Assembly: GCA_037783545.1 (NCBI GenBank)
Contig: JBBELK010000162.1
Coordinates: 2,604,001-2,668,000 of the forward strand
Direction of reading: 5' to 3'
DNA: 64,000 nucleotides
Source of the DNA: Henricia sp. BOLD:AAB3569
Taxonomy: Eukaryota; Echinodermata; Asteroidea; Spinulosida; Echinasteridae
Below the pieces are notes generated by a model. The model saw only the letters and a list, made by a program, of their open reading frames with translations. It had not been told where the DNA came from and made no database searches. Positions 21,573 to 32,194 of the stretch are shown one piece after another. A program made the position numbers and the translations under genes. How positions within the stretch are numbered: position 1 is the first letter of the stretch; every line of letters starts with the position of its first letter.

Positions 21573-21581
21573 CCAACTTCA

Positions 21582-21631
21582 AATTTTGCATGCTCCAAAC
21601 TGTATATATTCCGCACTTGTCATGCAAAATT
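21582..21631. repeat. 11-bp inverted repeat in satellite B (exemplar of a per-monomer element)
   Basis: AATTTTGCATG at 21582-21592 and CATGCAAAATT at 21621-21631 are perfect inverted repeats with a 28-nt spacer that includes TGTATATATT. Present in most B monomers. Marker variants that hit the arms or spacer edge (GCATGTTCC, GCATGCTTC, AAATTTACAG) are HOR-linked. A hairpin or cruciform role is inference. Confidence 0.85.
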
Positions 21632-22072
21632 GACAGATTTTCGCTGGGAAATGACGGAGAAATTTCAGGGTTTAGGGAAAACGGAGCTCGGCTACGTGGT
21701 TATTCCCCTAACCGTGGCTGTTGGGACACCCTGCGCTGCGCTGGTGTACATTTGTACGGCCGTTGACTCACCCCAGATTGTGACGGGAATTAGGTCAAAG
21801 TGTGTCCCAAATGCCGGAAAATTTGGAAATCAAGGAATTTTCCAACCAACTTCAAATTTTGCATGCTCCAAACTGTATATATTCCGCACTTGTCATGCAA
21901 AATTGACAGATTTTCGCTGGGAAATGACGGAGAAATTTCAGAGTTTAGGGAAAACGGAGCTCGGCTACGTGGTTATTCCCCTAACCGTGGCTGTTGGGAC
22001 ACCCTGCGCTGCGCTGGTGTACATTTGTACGGCCGTTGACTCACCCCAGATTGTGACGGGAATTAGGTCAAA

Positions 22073-22345
22073 GTGTGTCCCAAATGCCGGCAAATTTGGA
22101 AATCAAGGAATTTTCCAACCAACTTCAAATTTTGCATGCTCCAAACTGTATATATTCCGCACTTGTCATGCAAAATTGACAGATTTTCGCTGGGAAATGA
22201 CGGAGAAATTTCAGAGTTTAGGGAAAACGGAGCTCGGCTACGTGGTTATTCCCCTAACCGTGGCTGTTGGGACACCCTGCGCTGCGCTGGTGTACATTTG
22301 TACGGCCGTTGACTCACCCCAGATTGTGACGGGAATTAGGTCAAA
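22073..22345. repeat. Satellite B monomer, 273-bp form (exemplar)
   Basis: Measured from GTGTGTCCCAAATGCCGG. It holds in order: an inverted repeat around AAGGAA; a longer 11-bp inverted repeat flanking a TATATAT tract; a purine-rich middle (GGGAAATGACGGAG); a SacI palindrome; GTTATTCCCCTAACC; the GC-rich block ACACCCTGCGCTGCGCTGG; TGTACA; the 8-bp palindrome ACGGCCGT; TGACTCA; and AGGTCAAAG. SphI, SacI, BsrGI and EagI each cut once per monomer, which gives an easy ladder test. Confidence 0.95.
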
Positions 22346-22592
22346 GTGTGTCCCAAATGCCGGCAAATTTGGAAATCAAGGAATTTTCCAACCAACTTCA
22401 AATTTTGCATGCTCCAAACTGTATATATTCCGCACTTGTCATGCAAAATTGACAGATTTTCGCTGGGAAATGACGGAGAAATTTCAGAGTTTAGGGAAAA
22501 CGGAGCTCGGCTACGTGGTTATTCCCCTAACCGTGGCTGTTGGGACACCCTGCGCTGCGCTGGTGTACATTTGTGACGGGAATTAGGTCAAA
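22346..22592. repeat. 247-bp satellite B monomer (26-bp deletion), 1 of 7
   Basis: ACATTTGT joins directly to GACGGGAATTAGG; the 26 bases holding ACGGCCGT, TGACTCA and CACCCCAG are gone. TTGT is present at both ends of the lost segment (4-bp junctional homology). All seven copies share this junction. The loss shifts the long open frame and ends it at a TAG a few codons later. Confidence 0.93.
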
Positions 22593-23931
22593 GTGTGTCC
22601 CAAATGCCGGCAAATTTGGAAATCAAGGAATTTTCCAACCAACTTCAAATTTTGCATGCTCCAAACTGTATATATTCCGCACTTGTCATGCAAAATTGAC
22701 AGATTTTCGCTGGGAAATGACGGAGAAATTTCAGAGTTTAGGGAAAACGGAGCTCGGCTACGTGGTTATTCCCCTAACCGTGGCTGTTGGGACACCCTGC
22801 GCTGCGCTGGTATACATTTGTACGGCCGTTGACTCACCCCAGATTGTGACGGGAATTAGGTCAAAGTGTGTCCCAAATCCCGGCAAATTTGGAAATCAAG
22901 GAATTTTCCAACCAACTTCAAATTTTGCATGCTCCAAACTGTATATATTCCGCACTTGTCATGCAAAATTGACAGATTTTCGCTGGGAAATGACGGAGAA
23001 ATTTCAGGGTTTAGGGAAAACGGAGCTCGGCTACGTGGTTATTCCCCTAACCGTGGCTGTTGGGACACCCTGCGCTGCGCTGGTGTACATTTGTACGGCC
23101 GTTGACTCACCCCAGATTGTGACGGGAATTAGGTCAAAGTGTGTCCCAAATGCCGGAAAATTTGGAAATCAAGGAATTTTTCAACCAACTTCAAATTTTG
23201 CATGCTCCAAACTGTATATATTCCGCACTTGTCATGCAAAATTGACAGATTTTCGCTGGGAAATGACGGAGAAATTTCAGAGTTTAGGGAAAACGGAGCT
23301 CGGCTACGTGGTTATTCCCCTAACCGTGGCTGTTGGGACACCCTGCGCTGCGCTGGTGTACATTTGTACGGCCGTTGACTCACCCCAGATTGTGACGGGA
23401 ATTAGGTCAAAGTGTGTCCCAAATGCCGGCAAATTTGGAAATCAAGGAATTTTCCAACCAACTTCAAATTTTGCATGCTCCAAACTGTATATATTCCGCA
23501 CTTGTCATGCAAAATTGACAGATTTTCGCTGGGAAATGACGGAGAAATTTCAGGGTTTAGGGAAAACGGAGCTCGGCTACGTGGTTATTCCCCTAACCGT
23601 GGCTGTTGGGACACCCTGCGCGGCGCTGGTGTACATTTGTACGGCCGTTGACTCACCCCAGATTGTGACGGGAATTAGGTCAAAGTGTGTCCCAAATGCC
23701 GGAAAATTTGGAAATCAAGGAATTTTCCAACCAACTTCAAATTTTGCATGCTCCAAACTGTATATATTCCGCACTTGTCATGCAAAATTGACAGATTTTC
23801 GCTGGGAAATGACGGAGAAATTTCAGAGTTTAGGGAAAACGGAGCTCGGCTACGTGGTTATTCCCCTAACCGTGGCTGTTGGGACACCCTGCGCTGCGCT
23901 GGTGTACATTTGTGACGGGAATTAGGTCAAA
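22593..23931. repeat. Satellite B HOR, 5-mer of 1339 bp
   Basis: Markers in order: GGTATACATTT, AAATCCCGG, AATTTTTCAACC, TGCGCGGCGCTGG, and GCCGGAAAATTT with the 26-bp deletion. The first four monomers recur in 23932-25023. Confidence 0.88.
23685..23931. repeat. 247-bp satellite B monomer, 2 of 7
   Basis: Same 26-bp deletion junction. Closing monomer of the 5-mer unit 22593-23931. Confidence 0.93.
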
Positions 23932-25543
23932 GTGTGTCCCAAATGCCGGCAAATTTGGAAATCAAGGAATTTTCCAACCAACTTCAAATTTTGCATGCTC
24001 CAAACTGTATATATTCCGCACTTGTCATGCAAAATTGACAGATTTTCGCTGGGAAATGACGGAGAAATTTCAGAGTTTAGGGAAAACGGAGCTCGGCTAC
24101 GTGGTTATTCCCCTAACCGTGGCTGTTGGGACACCCTGCGCTGCGCTGGTATACATTTGTACGGCCGTTGACTCACCCCAGATTGTGACGGGAATTAGGT
24201 CAAAGTGTGTCCCAAATCCCGGCAAATTTGGAAATCAAGGAATTTTCCAACCAACTTCAAATTTTGCATGCTCCAAACTGTATATATTCCGCACTTGTCA
24301 TGCAAAATTGACAGATTTTCGCTGGGAAATGACGGAGAAATTTCAGGGTTTAGGGAAAACGGAGCTCGGCTACGTGGTTATTCCCCTAACCGTGGCTGTT
24401 GGGACACCCTGCGCTGCGCTGGTGTACATTTGTACGGCCGTTGACTCACCCCAGATTGTGACGGGAATTAGGTCAAAGTGTGTCCCAAATGCCGGAAAAT
24501 TTGGAAATCAAGGAATTTTTCAACCAACTTCAAATTTTGCATGCTCCAAACTGTATATATTCCGCACTTGTCATGCAAAATTGACAGATTTTCGCTGGGA
24601 AATGACGGAGAAATTTCAGAGTTTAGGGAAAACGGAGCTCGGCTACGTGGTTATTCCCCTAACCGTGGCTGTTGGGACACCCTGCGCTGCGCTGGTGTAC
24701 ATTTGTACGGCCGTTGACTCACCCTAGATTGTGACGGGAATTAGGTCAAAGTGTGTCCCAAATGCCGGCAAATTTGGAAATCAAGGAATTTTCCAACCAA
24801 CTTCAAATTTTGCATGCTCCAAACTGTATATATTCCGCACTTGTCATGCAAAATTGACAGATTTTCGCTGGGAAATGACGGAGAAATTTCAGGGTTTAGG
24901 GAAAACGGAGCTCGGCTACGTGGTTATTCCCCTAACCGTGGCTGTTGGGACACCCTGCGCGGCGCTGGTGTACATTTGTACGGCCGTTGACTCACCCCAG
25001 ATTGTGACGGGAATTAGGTCAAAGTGTGTCCCAAATGCCGGAAAATTTGGAAATCAAGGAATTTTCCAACCAACTTCAAATTTTGCATGCTCCAAACTGT
25101 ATATATTCCGCACTTGTCATGCAAAATTGACAGATTTTCGCTGGGAAATGACGGAGAAATTTCAGAGTTTAGGGAAAACGGAGCTCGGCTACGTGGTTAT
25201 TCCCCTAACCGTGGCTGTTGGGACACCCTGCGCTGCGCTGGTGTACATTTGTACGGCCGTTGACTCACCCCAGATTGTGACGGGAATTAGGTCAAAGTGT
25301 GTCCCAAATGCCGTCAAATTTGGAAATCAAGGAATTTTCCAACCAACTTCAAATTTTGCATGCTCCAAACTGTATATATTCCGCACTTGTCATGCAAAAT
25401 TGACAGATTTTCGCTGGGAAATGACGGAGAAATTTCAGAGTTTAGGGAAAACGGAGCTCGGCTACGTGGTTATTCCCCTAACCGTGGCTGTTGGGACACC
25501 CTGCGCTGCGCTGGTGTACATTTGTGACGGGAATTAGGTCAAA
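23932..25543. repeat. Satellite B HOR, 6-mer of 1612 bp, copy 1
   Basis: The 5-mer order plus one extra monomer before the 26-bp-deletion monomer. A C-to-T change at about 24725 (CACCCTAGATT) puts a stop in the otherwise open frame. Confidence 0.87.
25297..25543. repeat. 247-bp satellite B monomer, 3 of 7
   Basis: Same junction, with the GCCGTCAAATTT marker. Confidence 0.93.
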
Positions 25544-27155
25544 GTGTGTCCCAAATGCCGGCAAATTTGGAAATCAAGGAATTTTCCAACCAACTTCAAA
25601 TTTTGCATGCTCCAAACTGTATATATTCCGCACTTGTCATGCAAAATTGACAGATTTTCGCTGGGAAATGACGGAGAAATTTCAGAGTTTAGGGAAAACG
25701 GAGCTCTGCTACGTGGTTATTCCCCTAACCGTGGCTGTTGGGACACCCTGCGCTGCGCTGGTATACATTTGTACGGCCGTTGACTCACCCCAGATTGTGA
25801 CGGGAATTAGGTCAAAGTGTGTCCCAAATCCCGGCAAATTTGGAAATCAAGGAATTTTCCAACCAACTTCAAATTTTGCATGCTCCAAACTGTATATATT
25901 CCGCACTTGTCATGCAAAATTGACAGATTTTCGCTGGGAAATGAAGGAGAAATTTCAGGGTTTAGGGAAAACGGAGCTCGGCTACGTGGTTATTCCCCTA
26001 ACCGTGGCTGTTGGGACACCCTGCGCTGCGCTGGTGTACATTTGTACGGCCGTTGACTCACCCCAGATTGTGACGGGAATTAGGTCAAAGTGTGTCCCAA
26101 ATGCCGGAAAATTTGGAAATCAAGGAATTTTTCAACCAACTTCAAATTTTGCATGCTCCAAACTTTATATATTCCGCACTTGTCATGCAAAATTGACAGA
26201 TTTTCGCTGGGAAATGACGGAGAAATTTCAGAGTTTAGGGAAAACGGAGCTCGGCTACGTGGTTATTCCCCTAACCGTGGCTGTTGGGACATCCTGCGCT
26301 GCGCTGGTGTACATTTGTACGGCCGTTGACTCACCCCAGATTGTGACGGGAATTAAGTCAAAGTGTGTCCCAAATGCCGGCAAATTTGGAAATCAAGGAA
26401 TTTTCCAACCAACTTCAAATTTTGCATGCTCCAAACTGTATATATTCCGCACTTGTCATGCAAAATTGACAGATTTTCGCTGGGAAATGACGGAGAAATT
26501 TCAGAGTTTAGGGAAAACGGAGCTCGGCTACGTGGTTATTCCCCTAACCGTGGCTGTTGGGACACCCTGCGCTGCGCTGGTATACATTTGTACGGCCGTT
26601 GACTCACCCCAGATTGTGACGGGAATTAGGTCAAAGTGTGTCCCAAATCCCGGCAAATTTGGAAATCAAGGAATTTTCCAACCAACTTCAAATTTTGCAT
26701 GCTCCAAACTGTATATATTCCGCACTTGTCATGCAAAATTGACAGATTTTCGCTGGGAAATGACGGAGAAATTTCAGGGTTTAGGGAAAACGGAGCTCGG
26801 CTACGTGGTTATTCCCCTAACCGTGGCTGTTGGGACACCCTGCGCTGCGCTGGTGTACATTTGTACGGCCGTTGACTCACCCCAGATTGTGATGGGAATT
26901 AGGTCAAAGTGTGTCCCAAATGCCGGAAAATTTGGAAATCAAGGAATTTTCCAACCAACTTCAAATTTTGCATGCTCCAAACTGTATATATTCCGCACTT
27001 GTCATGCAAAATTGACAGATTTTCGCTGGGAAATGACGGAGAAATTTCAGAGTTTAGGGAAAACGGAGCTCGGCTACGTGGTTATTCCCCTAACCGTGGC
27101 TGTTGGGACACCCTGCGCTGCGCTGGTGTACATTTGTGACGGGAATTAGGTCAAA
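25544..27155. repeat. Satellite B HOR, 6-mer of 1612 bp, copy 2 (rearranged)
   Basis: Same length and same first three monomers as copy 1. The fourth and fifth monomers instead repeat the GGTATAC/AAATCCCGG pair, so equal length hides a different internal order. Private changes include GAGCTCTGC near 25702 and GGGACATCCTG near 26285. Confidence 0.85.
26909..27155. repeat. 247-bp satellite B monomer, 4 of 7
   Basis: Same junction, exactly 1612 bp from copy 3; closes the second 6-mer unit. Confidence 0.93.
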
Positions 27156-27675
27156 GTGTGTCCCAAATGCCGGCAAATTTGGAAATCAAGGAATTTTCCA
27201 ACCAACTTCAAATTTTGCATGCTCCAAACTGTATATATTCCGCACTTGTCATGCAAAATTGACAGATTTTCGCTGGGAAATGACGGAGAAATTTCAGAGT
27301 TTAGAGAAAACGGAGCTCGGCTACGTGGTTATTCCCCTAACCGTGGCTGTTGGGACACCCTGCGCTGCGCTGGTGTACATTTGTACGGCCGTTGACTCAC
27401 CCCAGATTGTGACGGGAATTAGGTCAAAGTGTGTCCCAAATGCCGGCAAATTTGGAAATCAAGGAATTTTCCAACCAACTTCAAATTTTGCATGCTCCAA
27501 ACTGTATATATTCCGCACTTGTCATGCAAAATTGACAGATTTTCGCTGGGAAATGACGGAGAAATTTCAGAGTTTAGGGAAAACGGAGCTCGGCTACGTG
27601 GTTATTCCCCTAACCGTGGCTGTTGGGACACCCTGCGCTGCGCTGGTGTACATTTGTGACGGGAATTAGGTCAAA
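27156..27675. repeat. Satellite B dimer unit, 520 bp
   Basis: One 273-bp and one 247-bp monomer, the smallest unit closed by the 26-bp-deletion monomer. It has a private AGTTTAGAGAAAAC change near 27299. Confidence 0.85.
27429..27675. repeat. 247-bp satellite B monomer, 5 of 7
   Basis: Same junction; closes a 520-bp dimer. Confidence 0.93.
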
Positions 27676-28741
27676 GTGTGTCCCAAATGCCGGCAAATTT
27701 GGAAATCAAGGAATTTTCCAACCAACTTCAAATTTTGCATGCTCCAAACTGTATATATTCCGCACTTGTCATGCAAAATTGACAGATTTTCGCTGGGAAA
27801 TGACGGAGAAATTTCAGAGTTTAGGGAAAACGGAGCTCGGCTACGTGGTTATTCCCCTAACCGTTGCTGTTGGGACACCCTGCGCTGCGCTGGTGTACAT
27901 TTGTACGGCCGTTGACTCACCCCAGATTGTGACGGGAATTAGGTCAAAGTGTGTCCCAAATGCCGGCAAATTTGGAAATCAAGGAATTTTCCAACCAACT
28001 TCAAATTTTGCATGTTCCAAACTGTATATATTCCGCACTTGTCATGCAAAATTGACAGATTTTCGCTGGGAAATGACGGAGAAATTTCAGAGTTTAGGGA
28101 AAACGGAGCTCGGCTACCTGGTTATTCCCCTAACCGTGGCTGTTGGGACACCCTGCGCTGCGCTGGTGTACATTTGTACGGCCGTTGACTCACCCCAGAT
28201 TATGACGGGAATTAGGTCAAAGTGTGTCCCAAATGCCGGCAAATTTGGAAATCAAGGAATTTTCCAACCAACTTCAAATTTTGCATGCTCCAAACTGTAT
28301 ATATTCCGCACTTGTCATGCAAAATTGACAGATTTTCGCTGGGAAATGACGGAGAAATTTCAGAGTTTAGGGAAAACGGAGCTCGGCTACGTGGTTATTC
28401 CCCTAACCGTGGCTGTTGGGACACCCTGCGCTGCGCTGGTGTACATTTGTACGGCCGTTGACTCACCCCAGATTGTGACGGGAATTAGGTCAAAGTGTGT
28501 CCCAAATGCCGGCAAATTTGGAAATCAAGGAATTTTCCAACCAACTTCAAATTTTGCATGCTCCAAACTGTATATATTCCGCACTTGTCATGCAAAATTG
28601 ACAGATTTTCGCTGGGAAATGACGGAGAAATTTCAGAGTTTAGGGAAAACGGAGCTCGGCTACGTGGTTATTCCCCTAACCGTGGCTGTTGGGACACCCT
28701 GCGCTGCGCTGGTGTACATTTGTGACGGGAATTAGGTCAAA
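27676..28741. repeat. Satellite B HOR, 4-mer of 1066 bp, copy 1
   Basis: Three 273-bp monomers plus one 247-bp monomer. Markers: AACCGTTGCTG (27859), GCATGTTCC (28010), GGCTACCTGG (28111), then the deletion. All recur 1066 bp downstream. Confidence 0.92.
28495..28741. repeat. 247-bp satellite B monomer, 6 of 7
   Basis: Same junction; closes the first 1066-bp 4-mer. Confidence 0.93.
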
Positions 28742-29807
28742 GTGTGTCCCAAATGCCGGCAAATTTGGAAATCAAGGAATTTTCCAACCAACTTCAAATT
28801 TTGCATGCTCCAAACTGTATATATTCCGCACTTGTCATGCAAAATTGACAGATTTTCGCTGGGAAATGACGGAGAAATTTCAGAGTTTAGGGAAAACGGA
28901 GCTCGGCTACGTGGTTATTCCCCTAACCGTTGCTGTTGGGACACCCTGCGCTGCGCTGGTGTACATTTGTACGGCCGTTGACTCACCCCAGATTGTGACG
29001 GGAATTAGGTCAAAGTGTGTCCCAAATGCCGGCAAATTTGGAAATCAAGGAATTTTCCAACCAACTTCAAATTTTGCATGTTCCAAACTGTATATATTCC
29101 GCACTTGTCATGCAAAATTGACAGATTTTCGCTGGGAAGTGACGGAGAAATTTCAGAGTTTAGGGAAAACGGAGCTCGGCTACCTGGTTATTCCCCTAAC
29201 CGTGGCTGTTGGGACACCCTGCGCTGCGCTGGTGTACATTTGTACGGCCGTTGACTCACCCCAGATTGTGACGGGAATTAGGTCAAAGTGTGTCCCAAAT
29301 GCCGGCAAATTTGGAAATCAAGGAATTTTCCAACCAACTTCAAATTTTGCATGCTCCAAACTGTATATATTCCGCACTTGTCATGCAAAATTGACAGATT
29401 TTCGCTGGGAAATGACGGAGAAATTTCAGAGTTTAGGGAAAACGGAGCTCGGCTACGTGGTTATTCCCCTAACCGTGGCTGTTGGGACACCCTGCGCTGC
29501 GCTGGTGTACATTTGTACGGCCGTTGACTCACCCCAGATTGTGACGGGAATTAGGTCAAAGTGTGTCCCAAATGCCGGCAAATTTGGAAATCAAGGAATT
29601 TTCCAACCAACTTCAAATTTTGCATGCTCCAAACTGTATATATTCCGCACTTGTCATGCAAAATTGACAGATTTTCGCTGGGAAATGACGGAGAAATTTC
29701 AGAGTTTAGGGAAAACGGAGCTCGGCTACGTGGTTATTCCCCTAACCGTGGCTGTTGGGACACCCTGCGCTGCGCTGGTGTACATTTGTGACGGGAATTA
29801 GGTCAAA
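28742..29807. repeat. Satellite B HOR, 4-mer of 1066 bp, copy 2
   Basis: Near-identical to copy 1; one clear difference is GGGAAGTGACGG near 29134. A third copy starts at 29808 with the same GTTGCTG, GCATGTTCC and CTACCTGG markers but lacks the closing deletion monomer. Confidence 0.92.
29561..29807. repeat. 247-bp satellite B monomer, 7 of 7 (last)
   Basis: Same junction; closes the second 1066-bp 4-mer. None occurs in the remaining 34 kb. Confidence 0.93.
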
Positions 29808-31718
29808 GTGTGTCCCAAATGCCAGCAAATTTGGAAATCAAGGAATTTTCCAACCAACTTCAAATTTTGCATGCTCCAAACTGTATATATTCCGCACTTG
29901 TCATGCAAAATTGACAGATTTTCGCTGGGAAATGACGGAGAAATTTCAGAGTTTAGGGAAAACGGAGCTCGGCTACGTGGTTATTCCCCTAACCGTTGCT
30001 GTTGGGACACCCTGCGCTGCGCTGGTGTACATTTGTACGGCCGTTGACTCACCCCAGATTGTGACGGGAATTAGGTCAAAGTGTGTCCCAAATGCCGGCA
30101 AATTTGGAAATCAAGGAATTTTCCAACCAACTTCAAATTTTGCATGTTCCAAACTGTATATATTCCGCACTTGTCATGCAAAATTGACAGATTTTCGCTG
30201 GGAAATGACGGAGAAATTTCAGAGTTTAGGGAAAACGGAGCTCGGCTACCTGGTTATTCCCCTAACCGTGGCTGTTGGGACACCCTGCGCTGCGCTGGTG
30301 TACATTTGTACGGCCGTTGACTCACCCCAGATTGTGACGGGAATTAGGTCAAAGTGTGTCCCAAATGCCGGCAAATTTGGAAATCAAGGAATTTTCCAAC
30401 CAACTTCAAATTTTGCATGCTCCAAACTGTATATATTCCGCACTTGTCATGCAAAATTGACAGATTTTCGCTGGGAAATGACGGAGAAATTTCAGAGTTT
30501 AGGGAAAACGGAGCTCGGCTACGTGGTTATTCCCCTAACCGTGGCTGTTGGGACACCCTGCGCTGCGCTGATGTACATTTGTACGGCCGTTGACTCACCC
30601 CAGATTGTGACGGGAATTAGGTCAAAGTGTGTCCCCAATGGCGGCAAATTTGGAAATCAAGGAATTTTCCAACCAACTTCAAATTTTGCATGCTCCAAAC
30701 TGTATATATTCCGCACTTGTCATGCAAAATTGACAGATTTTCGCTGGGGAATGACGGAGAAATTTCAGAGTTTAGGGAAAACGGAGCTCGGCTACGTGGT
30801 TATTCCCCTAACCGTGGCTGTTGGGACACCCTGCGCTGCGCTGGTGTACATTTGTACGGCCGTTGACTCACCCCAGATTGTGACGGGAATTAGGTCAAAG
30901 TGTGTCCCAAATCCCGGCAAATTTGGAAATCAAGGAATTTTCCAACCAACTTCAAATTTTGCATGCTCCAAACTGTATATATTCCGCACTTGTCATGCAA
31001 AATTGACAGATTTTCGCTGGGAAATGACGGAGAAATTTCAGAGTTTAGGGAAAACGGAGCTCGGCTACGTGGTTATTCCCCTAACCGTGGCTGTTGGGAC
31101 ACCCTGCGTTGCGCTGGTGTACATTTGTACGGCCGTTGACTCATCCCAGATTGTGACGGGAATTAGGTCAAAGTGTGTCCCAAATGCCGGCAAATTTGGA
31201 AATCAAGGAATTTTCCAACCAACTTCAAATTTTGCATGCTCCAAACTGTATATATTCCGCACTTGTCATGCAAAATTGAAAGATTTTCGCTGGGAAATGA
31301 CGGAGAAATTTCAGAGTTTAGGGAAAACGGAGCTCGGCTACGTGGTTATTTCCCTAACCGTGGCTGTTGGGACACCCTGCGCTGCGCTGGTGTACATTTG
31401 TACGGCCGTTGACTTACCCCAGATTGTGACGGGAATTAGGTCAAAGTGTGTCCCAAATGCCGGCAAATTTGGAAATCAAGGAATTTTCCAACCAACTTCA
31501 AATTTTGCATGCTCCAAACTGTATATATTCCGCACTTGTCATGCAAAATTGACAGATTTTCGCTGGGAAATGACGGAGAAATTTCAGAGTTTAGGGAAAA
31601 CGGAGCTCGGCTACGTGGTTATTCCCCTAACCGTGGCTGTTGGGACACCCTGCGCTGCGCTGGTGTACATTTGTACGGCCGTTGACTCACCCCAGATTGT
31701 GACGGGAATTAGGTCAAA

Positions 31719-31980
31719 GTGTGTCCCAAATGCCGGCAAATTTGGAAATCAAGGAATTTTCCAACCAACTTCAAATTTTGCATGCTCCAAACTGTATATA
31801 TTCCGCACTTGTCATGCAAAATTGACAGATTTTCGCTGGGAAATGACGGAGAAATTAGAAAACGGAGCTCGGCTACGTGGTTATTCCCCTAACCATGGCT
31901 GTTGGGACACCCTGCGCTGCGCTGGTGTACATTTGTACGGCCGTTGACTCACGCCAGATTGTGACGGGAATTAGGTCAAA
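31719..31980. repeat. 262-bp satellite B monomer (net 11-bp loss), unique
   Basis: GAGAAATTTCAGAGTTTAGG is replaced by GAGAAATTAGAAAACGG at about 31851-31867, a net loss of 11 bases that removes most of the TTTCAGAGTTTAGGG segment. Not seen elsewhere in the window. Confidence 0.9.
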
Positions 31981-32194
31981 GTGTGTCCCAAATGCCGGCA
32001 AATTTGGAAATCAAGGAATTTTCCAACCAACTTCAAATTTTGCATGCTCCAAACTGTATATATTCCGCACTTGTCATGCAAAATTGAAAGATTTTCGCTG
32101 GGAAATGACGGAGAAATTTCAGAGTTTAGGGAAAACGGAGCTCGGCTACGTGGTTATTCCCCTAACCCCAGATTGTGACGGGAATTAGGTCAAA
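31981..32194. repeat. 214-bp satellite B monomer (59-bp deletion), unique
   Basis: CCCCTAACC joins CCAGATTGTGACGG at about 32168, losing the whole GC-rich block, ACGGCCGT and TGACTCA. ACC is present at both ends of the lost segment. It directly follows the other unique deletion monomer and lies one monomer before the 17-19-mer domain. Confidence 0.9.

Larger units (their letters stand above)
21411..22586 (+). other. Open frame crossing the A/B junction, 391 codons (not considered a gene)
   Basis: Eleven codons from the last satellite A monomer, opening at a GTC-TGG/TTG-like start, run in frame into satellite B across 21445 and end at the first 26-bp-deletion monomer. The in-frame fusion is a one-in-three coincidence. 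It matters only because a gene caller would report it. Confidence 0.8.

Noticed and set aside
21659-21680. Plant-type telomere repeat (GGGTTTAGGG in B monomers with CAGGGTTTAGGG)
   Set aside because: Only about one and a half telomere units once per monomer, caused by a single A-to-G change of CAGAGTTTAGGG. No tandem run.
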